A stretch of 64,000 nucleotides of DNA from contig NZ_CP014230.1 in assembly GCF_001553625.1 (NCBI RefSeq), forward strand, positions 2,294,001-2,358,000, read 5' to 3'. Source of the DNA: Desulfomicrobium orale DSM 12838. Its GTDB lineage: Bacteria > Desulfobacterota > Desulfovibrionia > Desulfovibrionales > Desulfomicrobiaceae. How positions within the stretch are numbered: the stretch's first letter is position 1; every line of letters starts with the position of its first letter. A program made the translations under genes and the position numbers. A model generated the notes under the pieces. The model searched no databases and was not told where the DNA came from. It saw only the letters and a program-made list of their open reading frames with translations. This document shows, piece by piece, positions 54,698-64,000 of this stretch.

Positions 54698-55879
54698 ATG
54701 AAAAATGTCTGGACCATTCTCCTGGCCGCTGGTCAGGGCGCGCGGCTGTCCCGGGAGACGGGCGGTGTGCGCAAGCAGTTTCTCTCCTTTGAGGGCGCGC
54801 CCCTGTACTGGCGAAGCGTCCGCACCTTTGCCGCCATGCCCGGCCTGTCCGGCATTGTGGCCGTTTTCCCCGAGATGGAGCTGACCAGGTGCGTGGAAGA
54901 GCTGAGCGCTCTCAAGGCCGCCGATCCGCCCGGCGTGCCCGTGCTCGCCGTGGCCGGAGGAGAACGCCGTCAGGATTCGGTCCGTCTGGGGCTTGCGGCC
55001 CTGCCCTCTTCCTGTTCCCATGTATTTGTCCACGACAGCGCGAGACCCTTCTTCTCCGCCCGTCTGTTGCAGCGGCTGCTGGACGGGCTGACCGGAGACG
55101 CGCACGGCGTCATCCCCGCCATCCCCGTCAAGGATACCATCAAGGAATGCGACGGCGATCTGGTCCGGAGCACTCCGGACCGCACCCGTCTGGCCGCCGC
55201 CCAGACACCGCAGTTCTTTCCCGCCGGGGCTCTGCGCATGGCCCATGAAAAGGCCCTGCTCGAAGGAATGGATGCCACGGACGACGCGAGTCTGGTGGAA
55301 AACGCCGGGCTTCCGGTCCGCTTGGTGCCCGGCGAGGAGCAAAACATCAAAATCACCACGCCGGAGGATCTGCGCATGCTGGACCAGCCCGCCGCCCCGC
55401 TCCGCCCCTGCACGGGTTTCGGATACGACGTGCACGCCTACGGCGGCGGCCGCCCTCTGGTGCTGGGCGGCATTCCCATTGCCGGGGCGCCCACGGTCCG
55501 CGCCCATTCCGACGGCGACGTGCTTCTGCACGCCCTGTGCGACGCCATTCTCGGCTGTCTGGGACTGGGAGACATCGGCCGGCATTTTCCGGACACGGAC
55601 CCGGCTCTGGACAACATGGCCTCGGGCGTGCTGCTGTCCCGGGTCATGGACATGGTCAGGGAGGCCGGCCTGCGGATTTTCCACGCGGACCTGACCATCA
55701 TCGCCCAGATTCCGCGCCTTGAGCCGCACAAGGCGGCTATCCGCTCCAATGTGGCCCGGCTCATGGAGCTCGGCGACAACCAGGTCAACGTCAAGGCCAC
55801 CACCGAGGAGCATCTGGGTTTTACCGGCCGTAAGGAAGGCATCAAGGCCGTGGCCGTGGTCACGGGGGCGCTGCCATGA
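54698..55879 (+). CDS. ispDF: Bifunctional IspD/IspF (MEP isoprenoid pathway)
   Basis: 393 aa. IspD part (1-230) with the nucleotide-binding LLAAGQGARLSRETGGVRKQF and VHDSARPFFS; IspF part from about 232 with TGFGYDVHAYGGG (metal DxH) and HSDGDVLLHALCDAILG. Makes CDP-methylerythritol and then the cyclic diphosphate; fusion of the two is common in alpha-, delta- and epsilonproteobacteria. Overlaps gltX by 4 bases. Confidence 0.95.
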   Translation: MKNVWTILLAAGQGARLSRETGGVRKQFLSFEGAPLYWRSVRTFAAMPGLSGIVAVFPEMELTRCVEELSALKAADPPGVPVLAVAGGERRQDSVRLGLAALPSSCSHVFVHDSARPFFSARLLQRLLDGLTGDAHGVIPAIPVKDTIKECDGDLVRSTPDRTRLAAAQTPQFFPAGALRMAHEKALLEGMDATDDASLVENAGLPVRLVPGEEQNIKITTPEDLRMLDQPAAPLRPCTGFGYDVHAYGGGRPLVLGGIPIAGAPTVRAHSDGDVLLHALCDAILGCLGLGDIGRHFPDTDPALDNMASGVLLSRVMDMVREAGLRIFHADLTIIAQIPRLEPHKAAIRSNVARLMELGDNQVNVKATTEEHLGFTGRKEGIKAVAVVTGALP

Positions 55880-57330
55880 TCAATTTCAGCACCGGCGGCC
55901 CCTGGATCACCCGTTTCGCACCCAGCCCCACCGGGGCCCTGCACCTGGGCAATGCCCGCACGGCCATCCTGAATTTTCTGCTGGCCCGCCAGAGCGGCGG
56001 CAGGTTTCTGCTGCGGCTGGAAGACACGGATCGGGAGCGTTCCAGCTTCGCAGCCGAAGCGGACATCCTGTGGTCCCTGGCCTGGCTCGGACTTGCGCCG
56101 GATGAACCCGTCCATCACCAGAGTCTGCGGCTGCCTCTTTATGCCGAAGCCGTAAAAAGCCTGCTGGACAGGAATCTGGCCTATCCCTGCTTCTGCACCG
56201 AGGCCGAACTGGAGCGCGACCGTGAGGCCGCCGTCCGAAACGGCCTGCCTCCGCGCTATGCCGGACGTTGCCGGGGACTTGATCCGGCGCAGAGACAAAA
56301 GCGTCTGGACAGCGGCGAGCCCCACACGGTCCGCTTTCACAACACGGCCACGGAAGACATAACCTTCACGGATCTGATCAAGGGGCCCATGAGCATTCCG
56401 CCCGGCGCATTCGGAGATTTCGTGCTGCTGCGCTCGAACGGCTGGCCCAGCTACAACCTGGCCGTGGTGGTGGACGATGCGGACATGGGCGTGAATCTCG
56501 TCCTGCGCGGCGAGGACCATCTGGTCAACACCGCCCGCCAGATTCTGCTCTACCGGGCCTTTGGATACGCCCAGCCTGCCTTCGCCCATCACGGCCTTCT
56601 GGTGGACGCGGAAGGCAAAAAGCTGTCCAAACGCGCCGGAGCGGCCAGTGTCCCCCAATGCCGGGACATGGGGCTGCAACCCCAGGCCGTGGTCCAGTAT
56701 CTGGCCGGACTGTCCGGGGCCCTGCCCTCCAAACGTCTTTTCCTTTCCCTGGAAGAAGCCGCCCGGGCCTTCCAGCCTTACGCTCTGGGCCGGGGCAACG
56801 CTGTCATGAACATGGACGAGCTGCAGGCCTTGAGTGCGCGCTTCTTCCGGACCCTGTCCCCCGCCGGGCTGGTGCGGAGCATACGCCTGCCGGATGGCGA
56901 TCCGTGGTATGCTCTGAGCCCGGAAATCCAGGAGGAGCTTGCGGCTGGATTGCGTGAAAATGCGGCCACTCCGGACGAGCTGCGGGCTCTGGTGCCGCAT
57001 TTCACCGCCCGGGAGGTCGCCTACACGCCGCAAGTCCTGAAGGAGCTGGTCGCCGGCCGCCCCGTTCTGGGCGCTCTGGAAGCTCTGCTTGCTCCCGTTG
57101 ATCCGGAAATGCGGCTGGACAAGGACCAGACCGCCGCCATGCTGCGCCGGGCGGGCGAAACGGCCGGAGTGAAAGGCCGCGCCCTCTACCATCCCGTCCG
57201 GCTGGCCCTCACGGGATGCGAGTCGGGGCCGGAACTGGCCGTGCTGATGGTCCTCCTGCCGGCAGGACATCTGACCCGCCGTCTGCGGGCCGTGCTGGAA
57301 TTTTTCTCTCCATCCCGAACAGAACACTGA
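55876..57330 (+). CDS. gltX: Glutamate-tRNA ligase
   Basis: 484 aa. Class I signature PSPTGALHLGNART (the HIGH motif as HLGN, about residue 20), the cysteine-containing YPCFCTEAELE zinc-region, and KKLSKRAGA (KMSKS) at about residue 250, followed by the helical anticodon-binding domain. Second gene of the ispDF-gltX-cysS operon. Confidence 0.95.
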   Translation: MINFSTGGPWITRFAPSPTGALHLGNARTAILNFLLARQSGGRFLLRLEDTDRERSSFAAEADILWSLAWLGLAPDEPVHHQSLRLPLYAEAVKSLLDRNLAYPCFCTEAELERDREAAVRNGLPPRYAGRCRGLDPAQRQKRLDSGEPHTVRFHNTATEDITFTDLIKGPMSIPPGAFGDFVLLRSNGWPSYNLAVVVDDADMGVNLVLRGEDHLVNTARQILLYRAFGYAQPAFAHHGLLVDAEGKKLSKRAGAASVPQCRDMGLQPQAVVQYLAGLSGALPSKRLFLSLEEAARAFQPYALGRGNAVMNMDELQALSARFFRTLSPAGLVRSIRLPDGDPWYALSPEIQEELAAGLRENAATPDELRALVPHFTAREVAYTPQVLKELVAGRPVLGALEALLAPVDPEMRLDKDQTAAMLRRAGETAGVKGRALYHPVRLALTGCESGPELAVLMVLLPAGHLTRRLRAVLEFFSPSRTEH

Positions 57331-57355
57331 CCCGCGAAATCGCGAGGACGCATAT

Positions 57356-58813
57356 ATGCAGCTCTACAATAGCCTCACCAGAAAGAAGGAAGAGTTCGTG
57401 CCCGTCAATCCGGGCAAGGTGTCCATGTACGTGTGCGGCATCACCGCCTACGACTACTGTCATATCGGCCACGCCCGTTCGGCCGTGGTCTTCGACGTGC
57501 TGGTCCGCTATCTCCGCTACCTCGGTCTGGAAGTGACCTTCGTCCGCAACTTCACCGACGTGGACGACAAGATCATAAACCGCGCCCACCGCGAGGGGAC
57601 CGACGCCGAAACCATCGCCCGGACCTATATCGATGCCTTCTACGAAGACATGGACAGGCTCGGTATCCTCCGCGCGGACATCGAGCCCAAAGCCACGGAG
57701 CATATCCCGGAGATGACCCGTCTGTGCGAGGAGCTCATCCAGAAGGGCCACGCCTATGCCACGCCCGGCGGCGACGTTTATTTCCGGGTCCGCTCCTACT
57801 CCCGCTATGGTCAGCTTTCGGGCCGCAACATCGAGGAACTGGTGGCCGGAGCCCGGGTGGAACCCGGCGACGCCAAGGAGGACCCGCTGGATTTCGCCCT
57901 GTGGAAAGGCGCCAAGCCCGGCGAGCCGTCCTGGCCGAGTCCCTGGGGGCCCGGCAGGCCGGGATGGCATATCGAATGTTCGGCCATGAGCGGCCGCTAC
58001 CTGCCTCTGCCCTTCGACATCCACGGCGGCGGACAGGATCTGTCCTTCCCGCATCATGAAAACGAACGGGCCCAGACCGAGGCGGCCACAGGCCAGACCT
58101 TCGTGCGCTACTGGGTGCACAACGGCTTCGTGCAGATCGACTCGGAAAAGATGTCCAAATCGCTGAACAATTTCGTGACCATCCGGGACATCCTCGGCAC
58201 CTGTCTGCCGGAAACCCTGCGCTTTTTCCTCATCTCCAAGCATTACCGCAGCCCGCTGGACTACACGGCCGAGGCTCTGGAGGAAGCCGAACGCGCCCTG
58301 AAGCGCATCTATCTGACAAAAGCCGCGGCCGAGACTCACATACAGGGCGAATCCTGGACTTCCACTCCCCTGCCCCCGGAAATCGTGGTGGAGATCACGG
58401 CTCTGGAAGTGAAATGGGATGAGGCCATGGCCGACGACATGAACACGGCCGCCGCTCTGGGGCATGTTTTCGTGCTGCTTAAAAGCATGAACCGCATTCT
58501 GGAGGACAAGGCCCTTAGAAAATCCGGAGCCGGGCGGGACCAGATCCGGCACTCTCTGCGCCTGCTCAAGCGCTGGGGCGGAGTGCTGGGGCTTTTCCAC
58601 ATGGACAGTCAGGAATTTCTCCTCCAGCTGAAGGAAATCCGGATCAGACGGCGCAATATCGATCCGGAAAATATCGAAGCCCGTCTGGCCGAACGTCTGG
58701 CCGCCCGCTCGGCCAAGGACTTCGCCCGCTCCGACGCCATCCGCGACGAACTGCTGGCCCAGGGCGTGACCATTCAGGACACACCCCAGGGCTCCACCTG
58801 GGACGTGGAGTAG
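57356..58813 (+). CDS. cysS: Cysteine-tRNA ligase
   Basis: 485 aa. Zinc ligand C27 in MYVCGIT, HIGH motif CHIGHARS (about residues 35-42), GWHIECSAM and HGGGQDLSFPHHENE in the catalytic domain, KMSKS in SEKMSKSLNNF (about 263-270), and the C-terminal anticodon-binding region. Last gene of its operon, followed by an inverted repeat. Confidence 0.96.
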   Translation: MQLYNSLTRKKEEFVPVNPGKVSMYVCGITAYDYCHIGHARSAVVFDVLVRYLRYLGLEVTFVRNFTDVDDKIINRAHREGTDAETIARTYIDAFYEDMDRLGILRADIEPKATEHIPEMTRLCEELIQKGHAYATPGGDVYFRVRSYSRYGQLSGRNIEELVAGARVEPGDAKEDPLDFALWKGAKPGEPSWPSPWGPGRPGWHIECSAMSGRYLPLPFDIHGGGQDLSFPHHENERAQTEAATGQTFVRYWVHNGFVQIDSEKMSKSLNNFVTIRDILGTCLPETLRFFLISKHYRSPLDYTAEALEEAERALKRIYLTKAAAETHIQGESWTSTPLPPEIVVEITALEVKWDEAMADDMNTAAALGHVFVLLKSMNRILEDKALRKSGAGRDQIRHSLRLLKRWGGVLGLFHMDSQEFLLQLKEIRIRRRNIDPENIEARLAERLAARSAKDFARSDAIRDELLAQGVTIQDTPQGSTWDVE

Positions 58814-58864
58814 AACAGCTCACGAATGAAATGAATTGACTGCTCAAAAGTTCTGTCCCCGTTT

Positions 58865-58905
58865 GCCGGGCCGGATTTCAGACGTGATGCTGAATCCGGC
58901 CCGGC
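58865..58905 (+). terminator. Hairpin between cysS and fliR
   Basis: Perfect 13-bp arms GCCGGGCCGGATT / AATCCGGCCCGGC with a 15-base loop, followed by a poor T-tract. The likely end of the ispDF-cysS operon. Confidence 0.65.
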
Positions 58906-58977
58906 CTGTTTCCGGCGTTCCAGATAACGCGGAAGAGAACAGCACTCAGCTGGTCCGGGTTTTGCTTTTGCCGGGTC

Positions 58978-59757
58978 ATGGACCTCTTCACTCTGGACCC
59001 GCATGTCATTCTGACTTTCCTGTTCGCGCTGATGCGCGTCAGCCTGGTCCTGTTTCTCATGCCCTTTTTCGGCGGCCAGACACTGCCCGCTCCGGTCAAG
59101 GCAGCCCTGTGCCTGACCCTCACTTTCGCCCTGTGGCCCAGGCTGCCCCTGGCCGGACATGAACTCCCCGCCCATCCTTTCGGTCTGGCCCTCATGCTCG
59201 CCTCGGAGCTCATCCTGGGACTTGTCCTTGGTCTGGCCATCCGTTTTCTCTTCGCGGCCATCCAGACCGGCGGCCAACTCATCGGCTTCCAGATGGGTTT
59301 TGCCATGGTCAATGCCGTGGACCCGGATTCCGGCGTATCCGAGGCCGTCACCGCCCATTTTCTGTACATGGTCAGTTTGCTGACGTTTCTGACCTTCAAT
59401 GGCCATCTCTACCTGCTGGACGGCCTGCTCAAATCCTTCGACTTCATTCCGCCGGGAGGCATCAACGTCTCCCACGGGCTGGCCTCCCAGATATTTCTGC
59501 TTTCCGGCCAGATTTTTCTGCTGGCCATCCAGATCGGCGCACCGGCCCTGGCCGCCATACTGCTGACCGATCTGGCCCTGGCTCTGGTTTCCCGCGCCGC
59601 GCCACAGATGAACGTGCTGATCATCGGCTTTCCCATAAAGATCGGCATCGGCTTTCTTTTTCTGGGCATCATCTTCGAAATCATTTCCCTGTATGTGGAA
59701 GGCTTCATCTCCCGCATGCCCGCCCTGTTCACCCAGCTGATCAACCTGATGCGCTGA
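58978..59757 (+). CDS. fliR: Flagellar export apparatus protein FliR
   Basis: 259 aa, five to six membrane helices. Conserved pieces: RVSLVLFLMPFFGG, GLALMLASELILGLVLG, GQLIGFQMGFAMVNAVDP, and the C-terminal FLFLGIIFEIISLYV. Part of the export gate in the basal body. Its stop lies 1 base before flhB. Confidence 0.93.
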   Translation: MDLFTLDPHVILTFLFALMRVSLVLFLMPFFGGQTLPAPVKAALCLTLTFALWPRLPLAGHELPAHPFGLALMLASELILGLVLGLAIRFLFAAIQTGGQLIGFQMGFAMVNAVDPDSGVSEAVTAHFLYMVSLLTFLTFNGHLYLLDGLLKSFDFIPPGGINVSHGLASQIFLLSGQIFLLAIQIGAPALAAILLTDLALALVSRAAPQMNVLIIGFPIKIGIGFLFLGIIFEIISLYVEGFISRMPALFTQLINLMR

Positions 59758-59758
59758 C

Positions 59759-60823
59759 ATGGCCCACGATCCGAGCCGCACCGAACAGGCCACGCCCAAG
59801 CGGCGTGACAAGGCCAGAAAGGAAGGCAACGTCCCCAAAAGTCAGGAGCTGCCCAAGCCCGTCACGCTTCTGGCCGGACTTCTGGTGCTGCGCCTGTACC
59901 TGGAGACAATCCACGCCGAACTGGAACGCCTCATGGACACATTTCTCCGCGTGGATCTCCGTTTCGACCCGACCCCCGCCACCGTCTACACGCTGTTTCA
60001 GGACTGCCTGCAAAGCCTGACCATCATGCTGCTTCCGCTTTTGCTGGTCATCTCGCTGGCGGCCTTCGTCACCGTTCGCCTGCAGGTGGGAAAACTCTGG
60101 GCCCCCAAGGTCTTCAAGCCGAAATTCAGCACCTTCAACGTGTTCTCGGGCGTAAAGCGGATCATGTTCAGCAAGCAGGCCCTGGTCCGCCTGGCCAAAA
60201 GCATCCTCATGGCCGCCGCTGTGGCCCTTGGACCATACATCGTCCTTCGGCAGGCCTTTGGCGAGGCCATTCCGCTTTTCTACCAGAATCCGGACAGCAT
60301 TGCGGCCTATGTGCTGCAGTCGGGAGCGGCCATGCTCCAGTACACCCTGGCTCCCATGATCGTCATCGGTGTTGCGGACCTGTTCTACACGCGCTGGGAG
60401 TACGAAAAGAACCTGAGGATGACCAAAGGCGAGGTAAAGGACGAGCACAAGCAGGCCGAAGGCGACCAGACCATCAAGAGCAAACAGCGCCAGAAGATGA
60501 TGGCCGTCATCCAGCGCCGCATGATGCAGGACGTGCCCCGCGCGGACGTGGTCATCACCAACCCCACCCATCTGGCTATCGCCATCCGCTACAACGCCTC
60601 CGAAGCCCCGGCACCCATGATTCTGGCCAAGGGGGCCGGAGCCGTGGCCGAGCGGATCAAGGAGATCGCCCGGCAGAACAGCGTGCCCGTGCGGGAGAAC
60701 AAACCCCTGGCACGGGCCTTGTATAAAGTGGTCGAAGTGGGCGACACCATCCCCGAGGAATTTTACCAGGCGGTGGCCGCCATTCTGGCGCAGGTGTACA
60801 AAGCCCGGCCGCGCCGGCAATAA
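59759..60823 (+). CDS. flhB: Flagellar export apparatus protein FlhB
   Basis: 354 aa: four membrane helices, then a cytosolic domain with the autocleavage motif NPTH (TNPTHLAIAIRY, about residue 268) that switches export specificity. N-terminal EQATPKRRDKARKEGNVPKS is typical. Followed after 36 bases by flhA. Confidence 0.95.
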   Translation: MAHDPSRTEQATPKRRDKARKEGNVPKSQELPKPVTLLAGLLVLRLYLETIHAELERLMDTFLRVDLRFDPTPATVYTLFQDCLQSLTIMLLPLLLVISLAAFVTVRLQVGKLWAPKVFKPKFSTFNVFSGVKRIMFSKQALVRLAKSILMAAAVALGPYIVLRQAFGEAIPLFYQNPDSIAAYVLQSGAAMLQYTLAPMIVIGVADLFYTRWEYEKNLRMTKGEVKDEHKQAEGDQTIKSKQRQKMMAVIQRRMMQDVPRADVVITNPTHLAIAIRYNASEAPAPMILAKGAGAVAERIKEIARQNSVPVRENKPLARALYKVVEVGDTIPEEFYQAVAAILAQVYKARPRRQ

Positions 60824-60859
60824 CGCCCGGCAATCCGAACATCGAAGGAAGTCAAAATA

Positions 60860-62944
60860 ATGGCGGCTCCAATCCAGAACCTGACCATCAATTACAAGCG
60901 GTTCACCCGGCAGGGAGATTTTCTCCTGGCCGGAGGTGTCGTGCTGATCCTCTTCGTGATGCTGGTTCCCTTGCCGACCATCGTTTTGGATGTGCTGCTG
61001 GCCTTTTCCATTTCTTTTTCTCTGGTCATCCTGATCACGTCCATGTTCATGACCTCGCCGCTGGAATTCTCCATTTTTCCGTCGGTGCTGCTGGTCACCA
61101 CCCTGCTGCGGCTGGCTCTGAACGTGGCCTCCACCCGCCTCATCCTCCTGCACGGGGACCAGGGCACCTCAGCCGCGGGCAAGGTCATCCAGGCCTTCGG
61201 AGAGTTCGTGGTCGGCGGGAACTTCGCCATCGGCGCGGTCATATTTCTGATCCTGTTCATCCTGAACAAGATCGTCATCGTGGCCGGCACCACCCGCATC
61301 GCGGAAGTGGCCGCGCGGTTCACTCTGGACGCCATGCCCGGCAAGCAGATGGCCATCGAGGCGGACCTCAACGCCGGGCTCATCGTTGAACGCCAAGCCG
61401 TCAAACAGCGCGAAAACCTGCGCCGGGAAGCTGATTTCTACGGCGCCATGGACGGTGCGGGAAAATTCGTCTCCGGTGACGTGAACGCAGGTCTGTTCAT
61501 CACGTTCATCAACATTGTCGGTGGCGTTTTCATCGGCGTCCTGCAGAAGGACATGGGCTGGATGGAAGCGGCCCAGACTTTTTCTCTGCTGACCATAGGC
61601 GACGGCCTTGTCTCCACCATTCCGTCCCTCATCACCTCTACCTCGGCCGGCATCATCGTCAGCCGGGCTGCGGCCGAAGCGCGCATGGGCGAAGAATTCA
61701 TCGGCCAGATGACCAACCATCCCAAGGCGCTGAAGCTGGTTTCTGCCGTACTGCTGCTCTTTTCCGTGGTACCGGGCATGCCCACGGTAGCCTTTCTGAT
61801 GCTCTCGGCCGCGCTCTTCGGCGTGTCTGTCGTGGCCGAACGCATCAAGGCCGAAAGCAAAAGCGACGAGGAGCCCAAAAAGAAAGATGCCGCCGCGGAC
61901 AGCCCCGAAGAGGTGCAGAGTCTTCTGCCTCTGGATCTCATGGAACTGGAAGTGGGCTACGGGCTCATCCCCCTGGTGGACGAGGAACAGGACGGCAACC
62001 TGCTGGCCCGCATCCGTTCCATCCGGCGGCAGTTCGCCCTGGACATGGGCGTCATCGTCCCGTCCCTGCATCTGCGCGACAACCTTCAGCTCAAGCCCGG
62101 CGAATACGTGGTGCAGATAAAGGGCAACCGCGTGGCCTCGGCCGAAATCATGATCGATCACTATCTGGCCATGGACCCGGGAGACGCGCGTCACGACATC
62201 AAGGGTATCGAAACCCTGGAGCCCGCGTTCAACCTGCCGGCCCTGTGGATTCCGGAAGTCAAGAAGGACGAGGCGGTCATGGCCGGATACACGGTGGTGG
62301 ATCCGTCCACGGTCATCGCCACGCATCTGACCGAGGTCTTCAAACAGAATCTGCACGAATTTCTCGGCCGTCAGGAAGTGCAGACCCTGCTGGACAATCT
62401 GTCCCAGCGCGCACCCAAGGCCGTGGAAGAGCTGGTGCCGGGCATCCTCCCCCTGGGCGTGGTGCAGAAGGTGCTCCAGAATCTGGTCCGGGAAGGGGTT
62501 TCCATCCGCGACCTGCTGTCCATCGTGGAATGCCTGGCCGACTACGGTCCATCCATGAAGGACGCCGACCAGCTGACGGAATTCGTGCGCCAGCGGCTGG
62601 CCCGGACCATCATCAGGCCCTATCTCGGCCCCTCCAGCCTGCTGCCGATCATCTCTCTTGCTCCGGCCGTGGAAAACATCTTTCAGGAGAGCATCAAGCG
62701 CACCGAGAGCGGCTCGTATCTGGCCATGGAGCCCGGCCTGGCCCACAAGATCATCCAGTCTATCAACAAGGCTGCGGAAAAAGGTGTCGCGGCCGAGGGA
62801 CAGCCCGTGCTGCTCACTTCTCCGCTGATCCGCCAGCATCTGGCCCAGCTGCTGTCCCGTTTTCTGCCGACCATGCCCGTCGTGTCGCAGGCGGAAATTC
62901 CTTCGGACATCCGGCTCGAATCCGTAGCCATGGTGGAAATCTGA
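60860..62944 (+). CDS. flhA: Flagellar export ring protein FlhA
   Basis: 694 aa. Eight membrane helices, then FHIPEP-family signature RIAEVAARFTLDAMPGKQMAI, and a large C-terminal cytosolic domain that binds export chaperones. A preceding GAAGGAAGT is the ribosome-binding site. The stop is 1 base from flhF. Confidence 0.96.
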   Translation: MAAPIQNLTINYKRFTRQGDFLLAGGVVLILFVMLVPLPTIVLDVLLAFSISFSLVILITSMFMTSPLEFSIFPSVLLVTTLLRLALNVASTRLILLHGDQGTSAAGKVIQAFGEFVVGGNFAIGAVIFLILFILNKIVIVAGTTRIAEVAARFTLDAMPGKQMAIEADLNAGLIVERQAVKQRENLRREADFYGAMDGAGKFVSGDVNAGLFITFINIVGGVFIGVLQKDMGWMEAAQTFSLLTIGDGLVSTIPSLITSTSAGIIVSRAAAEARMGEEFIGQMTNHPKALKLVSAVLLLFSVVPGMPTVAFLMLSAALFGVSVVAERIKAESKSDEEPKKKDAAADSPEEVQSLLPLDLMELEVGYGLIPLVDEEQDGNLLARIRSIRRQFALDMGVIVPSLHLRDNLQLKPGEYVVQIKGNRVASAEIMIDHYLAMDPGDARHDIKGIETLEPAFNLPALWIPEVKKDEAVMAGYTVVDPSTVIATHLTEVFKQNLHEFLGRQEVQTLLDNLSQRAPKAVEELVPGILPLGVVQKVLQNLVREGVSIRDLLSIVECLADYGPSMKDADQLTEFVRQRLARTIIRPYLGPSSLLPIISLAPAVENIFQESIKRTESGSYLAMEPGLAHKIIQSINKAAEKGVAAEGQPVLLTSPLIRQHLAQLLSRFLPTMPVVSQAEIPSDIRLESVAMVEI

Positions 62945-62945
62945 T

Positions 62946-64000
62946 ATGCAGGTCAAAACCTTCACCGGCACCAGCACCAAGGAGATCATGGCCCGGATCA
63001 AGACCGAACTTGGTCCCGAGGCCATCATCCTGAGCAACCAGAAACACACCCGCGAGGGCCGGACGGTGTATGAGATCATGGCCGCTCTGGACATTCCGGC
63101 TCCGCAGCCCGAACCGCCCGCACCAGTGCAGCCCGCGCCTCCGGCCGAGGAGGCCAGTCTGCGCGAGGAGTGGCACCAGTTGCGGCGGCAGCTCATGGGA
63201 CTGCTCAAGCCGCAGATGGACGTGGACCTGCTCACTCCCAAACAGCAACTGGTCTTCGAATATCTGGAACGGGAGGGCGTGCGCTCCGAGGTCCTGCTCG
63301 ACCTGTGGAAGAAATTCCGGCGCGCGGCGGATGCCCCCGTCCTTTCGATTCTGAGCGGAATGGTCGGCATCCGGCCCTGGATGTCCACAGACTGGGAGCA
63401 TAAATTTCATTTTCTGGCGGGCCCGTCGGGCAGCGGCAAGACCAGCACGGCTCTGCGTCTGGCCCTGGCGGCCAAGAAAGACCGCCGCGCGCGGGTGATG
63501 ATCGTCAACGCGGATAAAGCCCAGGGCAAGGGACGGCTCTATCTGCGCCACTATACCGATCTGTCGGGATTGTCCTACATGGAACTGGACAGCCCTGATC
63601 AGTGGAGTCAGCTGGAGAGCAGAACCGCACACCACGACCTGGTTTTCATCGACCTTCCCGGCCTGCCCGGAGACCAGAAACTGGACAGATGGCTCCACGA
63701 GGCATCCGCGGGGCACATTCCCGCGGCCCACGCACACCTGATGCTGAGTCCGCTGTACAGCACGGCCCAGGTGGACGCTCTGGTAAGCGGCATGCGTACG
63801 GACATGAACGCCAGCGTCATCTGGACGAAGCTCGACGAAGCCTGTAGCTTCGGAGAGATACTCAATCAGGCCGTGGTCACGAAATTGCCGGTATCCCTTT
63901 TTTCCGTGGGGTCGGAACTGAAGAATTCTCTGGTCGAACCCAGGGAACAGGACATCTGGAAACTGCTGCTGCGGCGCGAACTGCCCGCCGCGAAACCCGA
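62946..64000 (+). CDS. flhF: Flagellar GTPase FlhF, C-terminus cut by window edge
   Basis: At least 351 codons of an SRP-like GTPase that places flagella. P-loop GPSGSGKTSTALRL (about residue 158), and TKLDE for the G4 motif. The G3 region reads FIDLPGLPGDQ instead of the usual DTAGR, a marked deviation. The N-terminal B domain is Pro/Ala-rich. The gene continues past base 64000. Confidence 0.9.
   Translation, partial: MQVKTFTGTSTKEIMARIKTELGPEAIILSNQKHTREGRTVYEIMAALDIPAPQPEPPAPVQPAPPAEEASLREEWHQLRRQLMGLLKPQMDVDLLTPKQQLVFEYLEREGVRSEVLLDLWKKFRRAADAPVLSILSGMVGIRPWMSTDWEHKFHFLAGPSGSGKTSTALRLALAAKKDRRARVMIVNADKAQGKGRLYLRHYTDLSGLSYMELDSPDQWSQLESRTAHHDLVFIDLPGLPGDQKLDRWLHEASAGHIPAAHAHLMLSPLYSTAQVDALVSGMRTDMNASVIWTKLDEACSFGEILNQAVVTKLPVSLFSVGSELKNSLVEPREQDIWKLLLRRELPAAKP

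Noticed and set aside
55438..57327. 629-codon open frame on the minus strand
   Set aside because: Antisense to ispDF and gltX, which carry full catalytic signatures.
61169..63388. 739-codon open frame on the minus strand
   Set aside because: Shadow of flhA and flhF; low-complexity His/Gln/Arg-rich product without domain features.

Overview
The window reads as a piece of a sulfate-reducing deltaproteobacterial chromosome (Desulfovibrionales-like; inferred from gene content, not measured). Pointers are a fused ispDF gene followed by gltX and cysS, rnpB behind a C4 zinc-ribbon coiled-coil gene, a fliR-flhB-flhA-flhF flagellar export block, nifS-nifU, and GC-rich backbone genes. The backbone is interrupted by AT-richer acquired DNA and many insertion sequences.

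Layout. 1-9.7 kb: an eight-gene minus-strand run reading two half-ABC exporters, a GT2 glycosyltransferase, a DUF2304 protein, a polysaccharide deacetylase, a GT-C glycosyltransferase, a methyltransferase and a TonB-dependent receptor cut by the window edge. 9.9-13.3 kb: nested insertion sequences (an IS5-type remnant split by IS4-family copy 1, an IS3 fragment, an IS1595 element). 13.4-21.5 kb: housekeeping genes (MBL hydrolase, trpB with an attenuator-like leader, an RluA enzyme, bpt, nifS, nifU, an epimerase, DUF445). 21.5-22.8 kb: IS copy 2. 22.9-29.1 kb: a tRNA Gly-Cys-Gly cluster, dksA, a large EF-hand membrane protein, a TgpA-type transglutaminase and a decapitated DUF58 gene. 29.1-31.2 kb: an IS5-type element and IS copy 3.

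31.2-47.7 kb is the most interesting part and holds two mobile elements side by side. The first (31.2-36.6 kb) is an IncP/RP4-type relaxosome: traI (truncated by IS copy 3), traJ, an oriT with a predicted nic site, then divergent traK, traL and traM, followed by a ParE/ParD-like pair and a Fic protein with a degenerate catalytic motif. The second (36.64-47.63 kb) is a filamentous phage (inovirus) integrated in tRNA-Arg(CCU), bounded by perfect 51-bp direct repeats. It carries a HigBA-type addiction pair, an XRE repressor, an ssDNA-binding-protein candidate, a major coat protein, two tiny membrane proteins, a pIII-like adhesin, a pVI-like protein, Zot, a Rep protein followed by a -1-frame extension, and xis-like and integrase genes. 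IS copy 4 sits inside zot with a clean 9-bp target duplication, so the prophage is probably defective as it stands, yet the zot frame is exactly restorable.

47.7-52.1 kb: a TonB receptor (frameshifted) and an O-methyltransferase, divergent from an AraC regulator of the PchR/YbtA kind; with the first operon this suggests metallophore-type iron uptake (inference). 52.4-64 kb: NIF3-like gene, zinc-ribbon gene, rnpB, ispDF-gltX-cysS, then flagellar export genes ending in a partial flhF.
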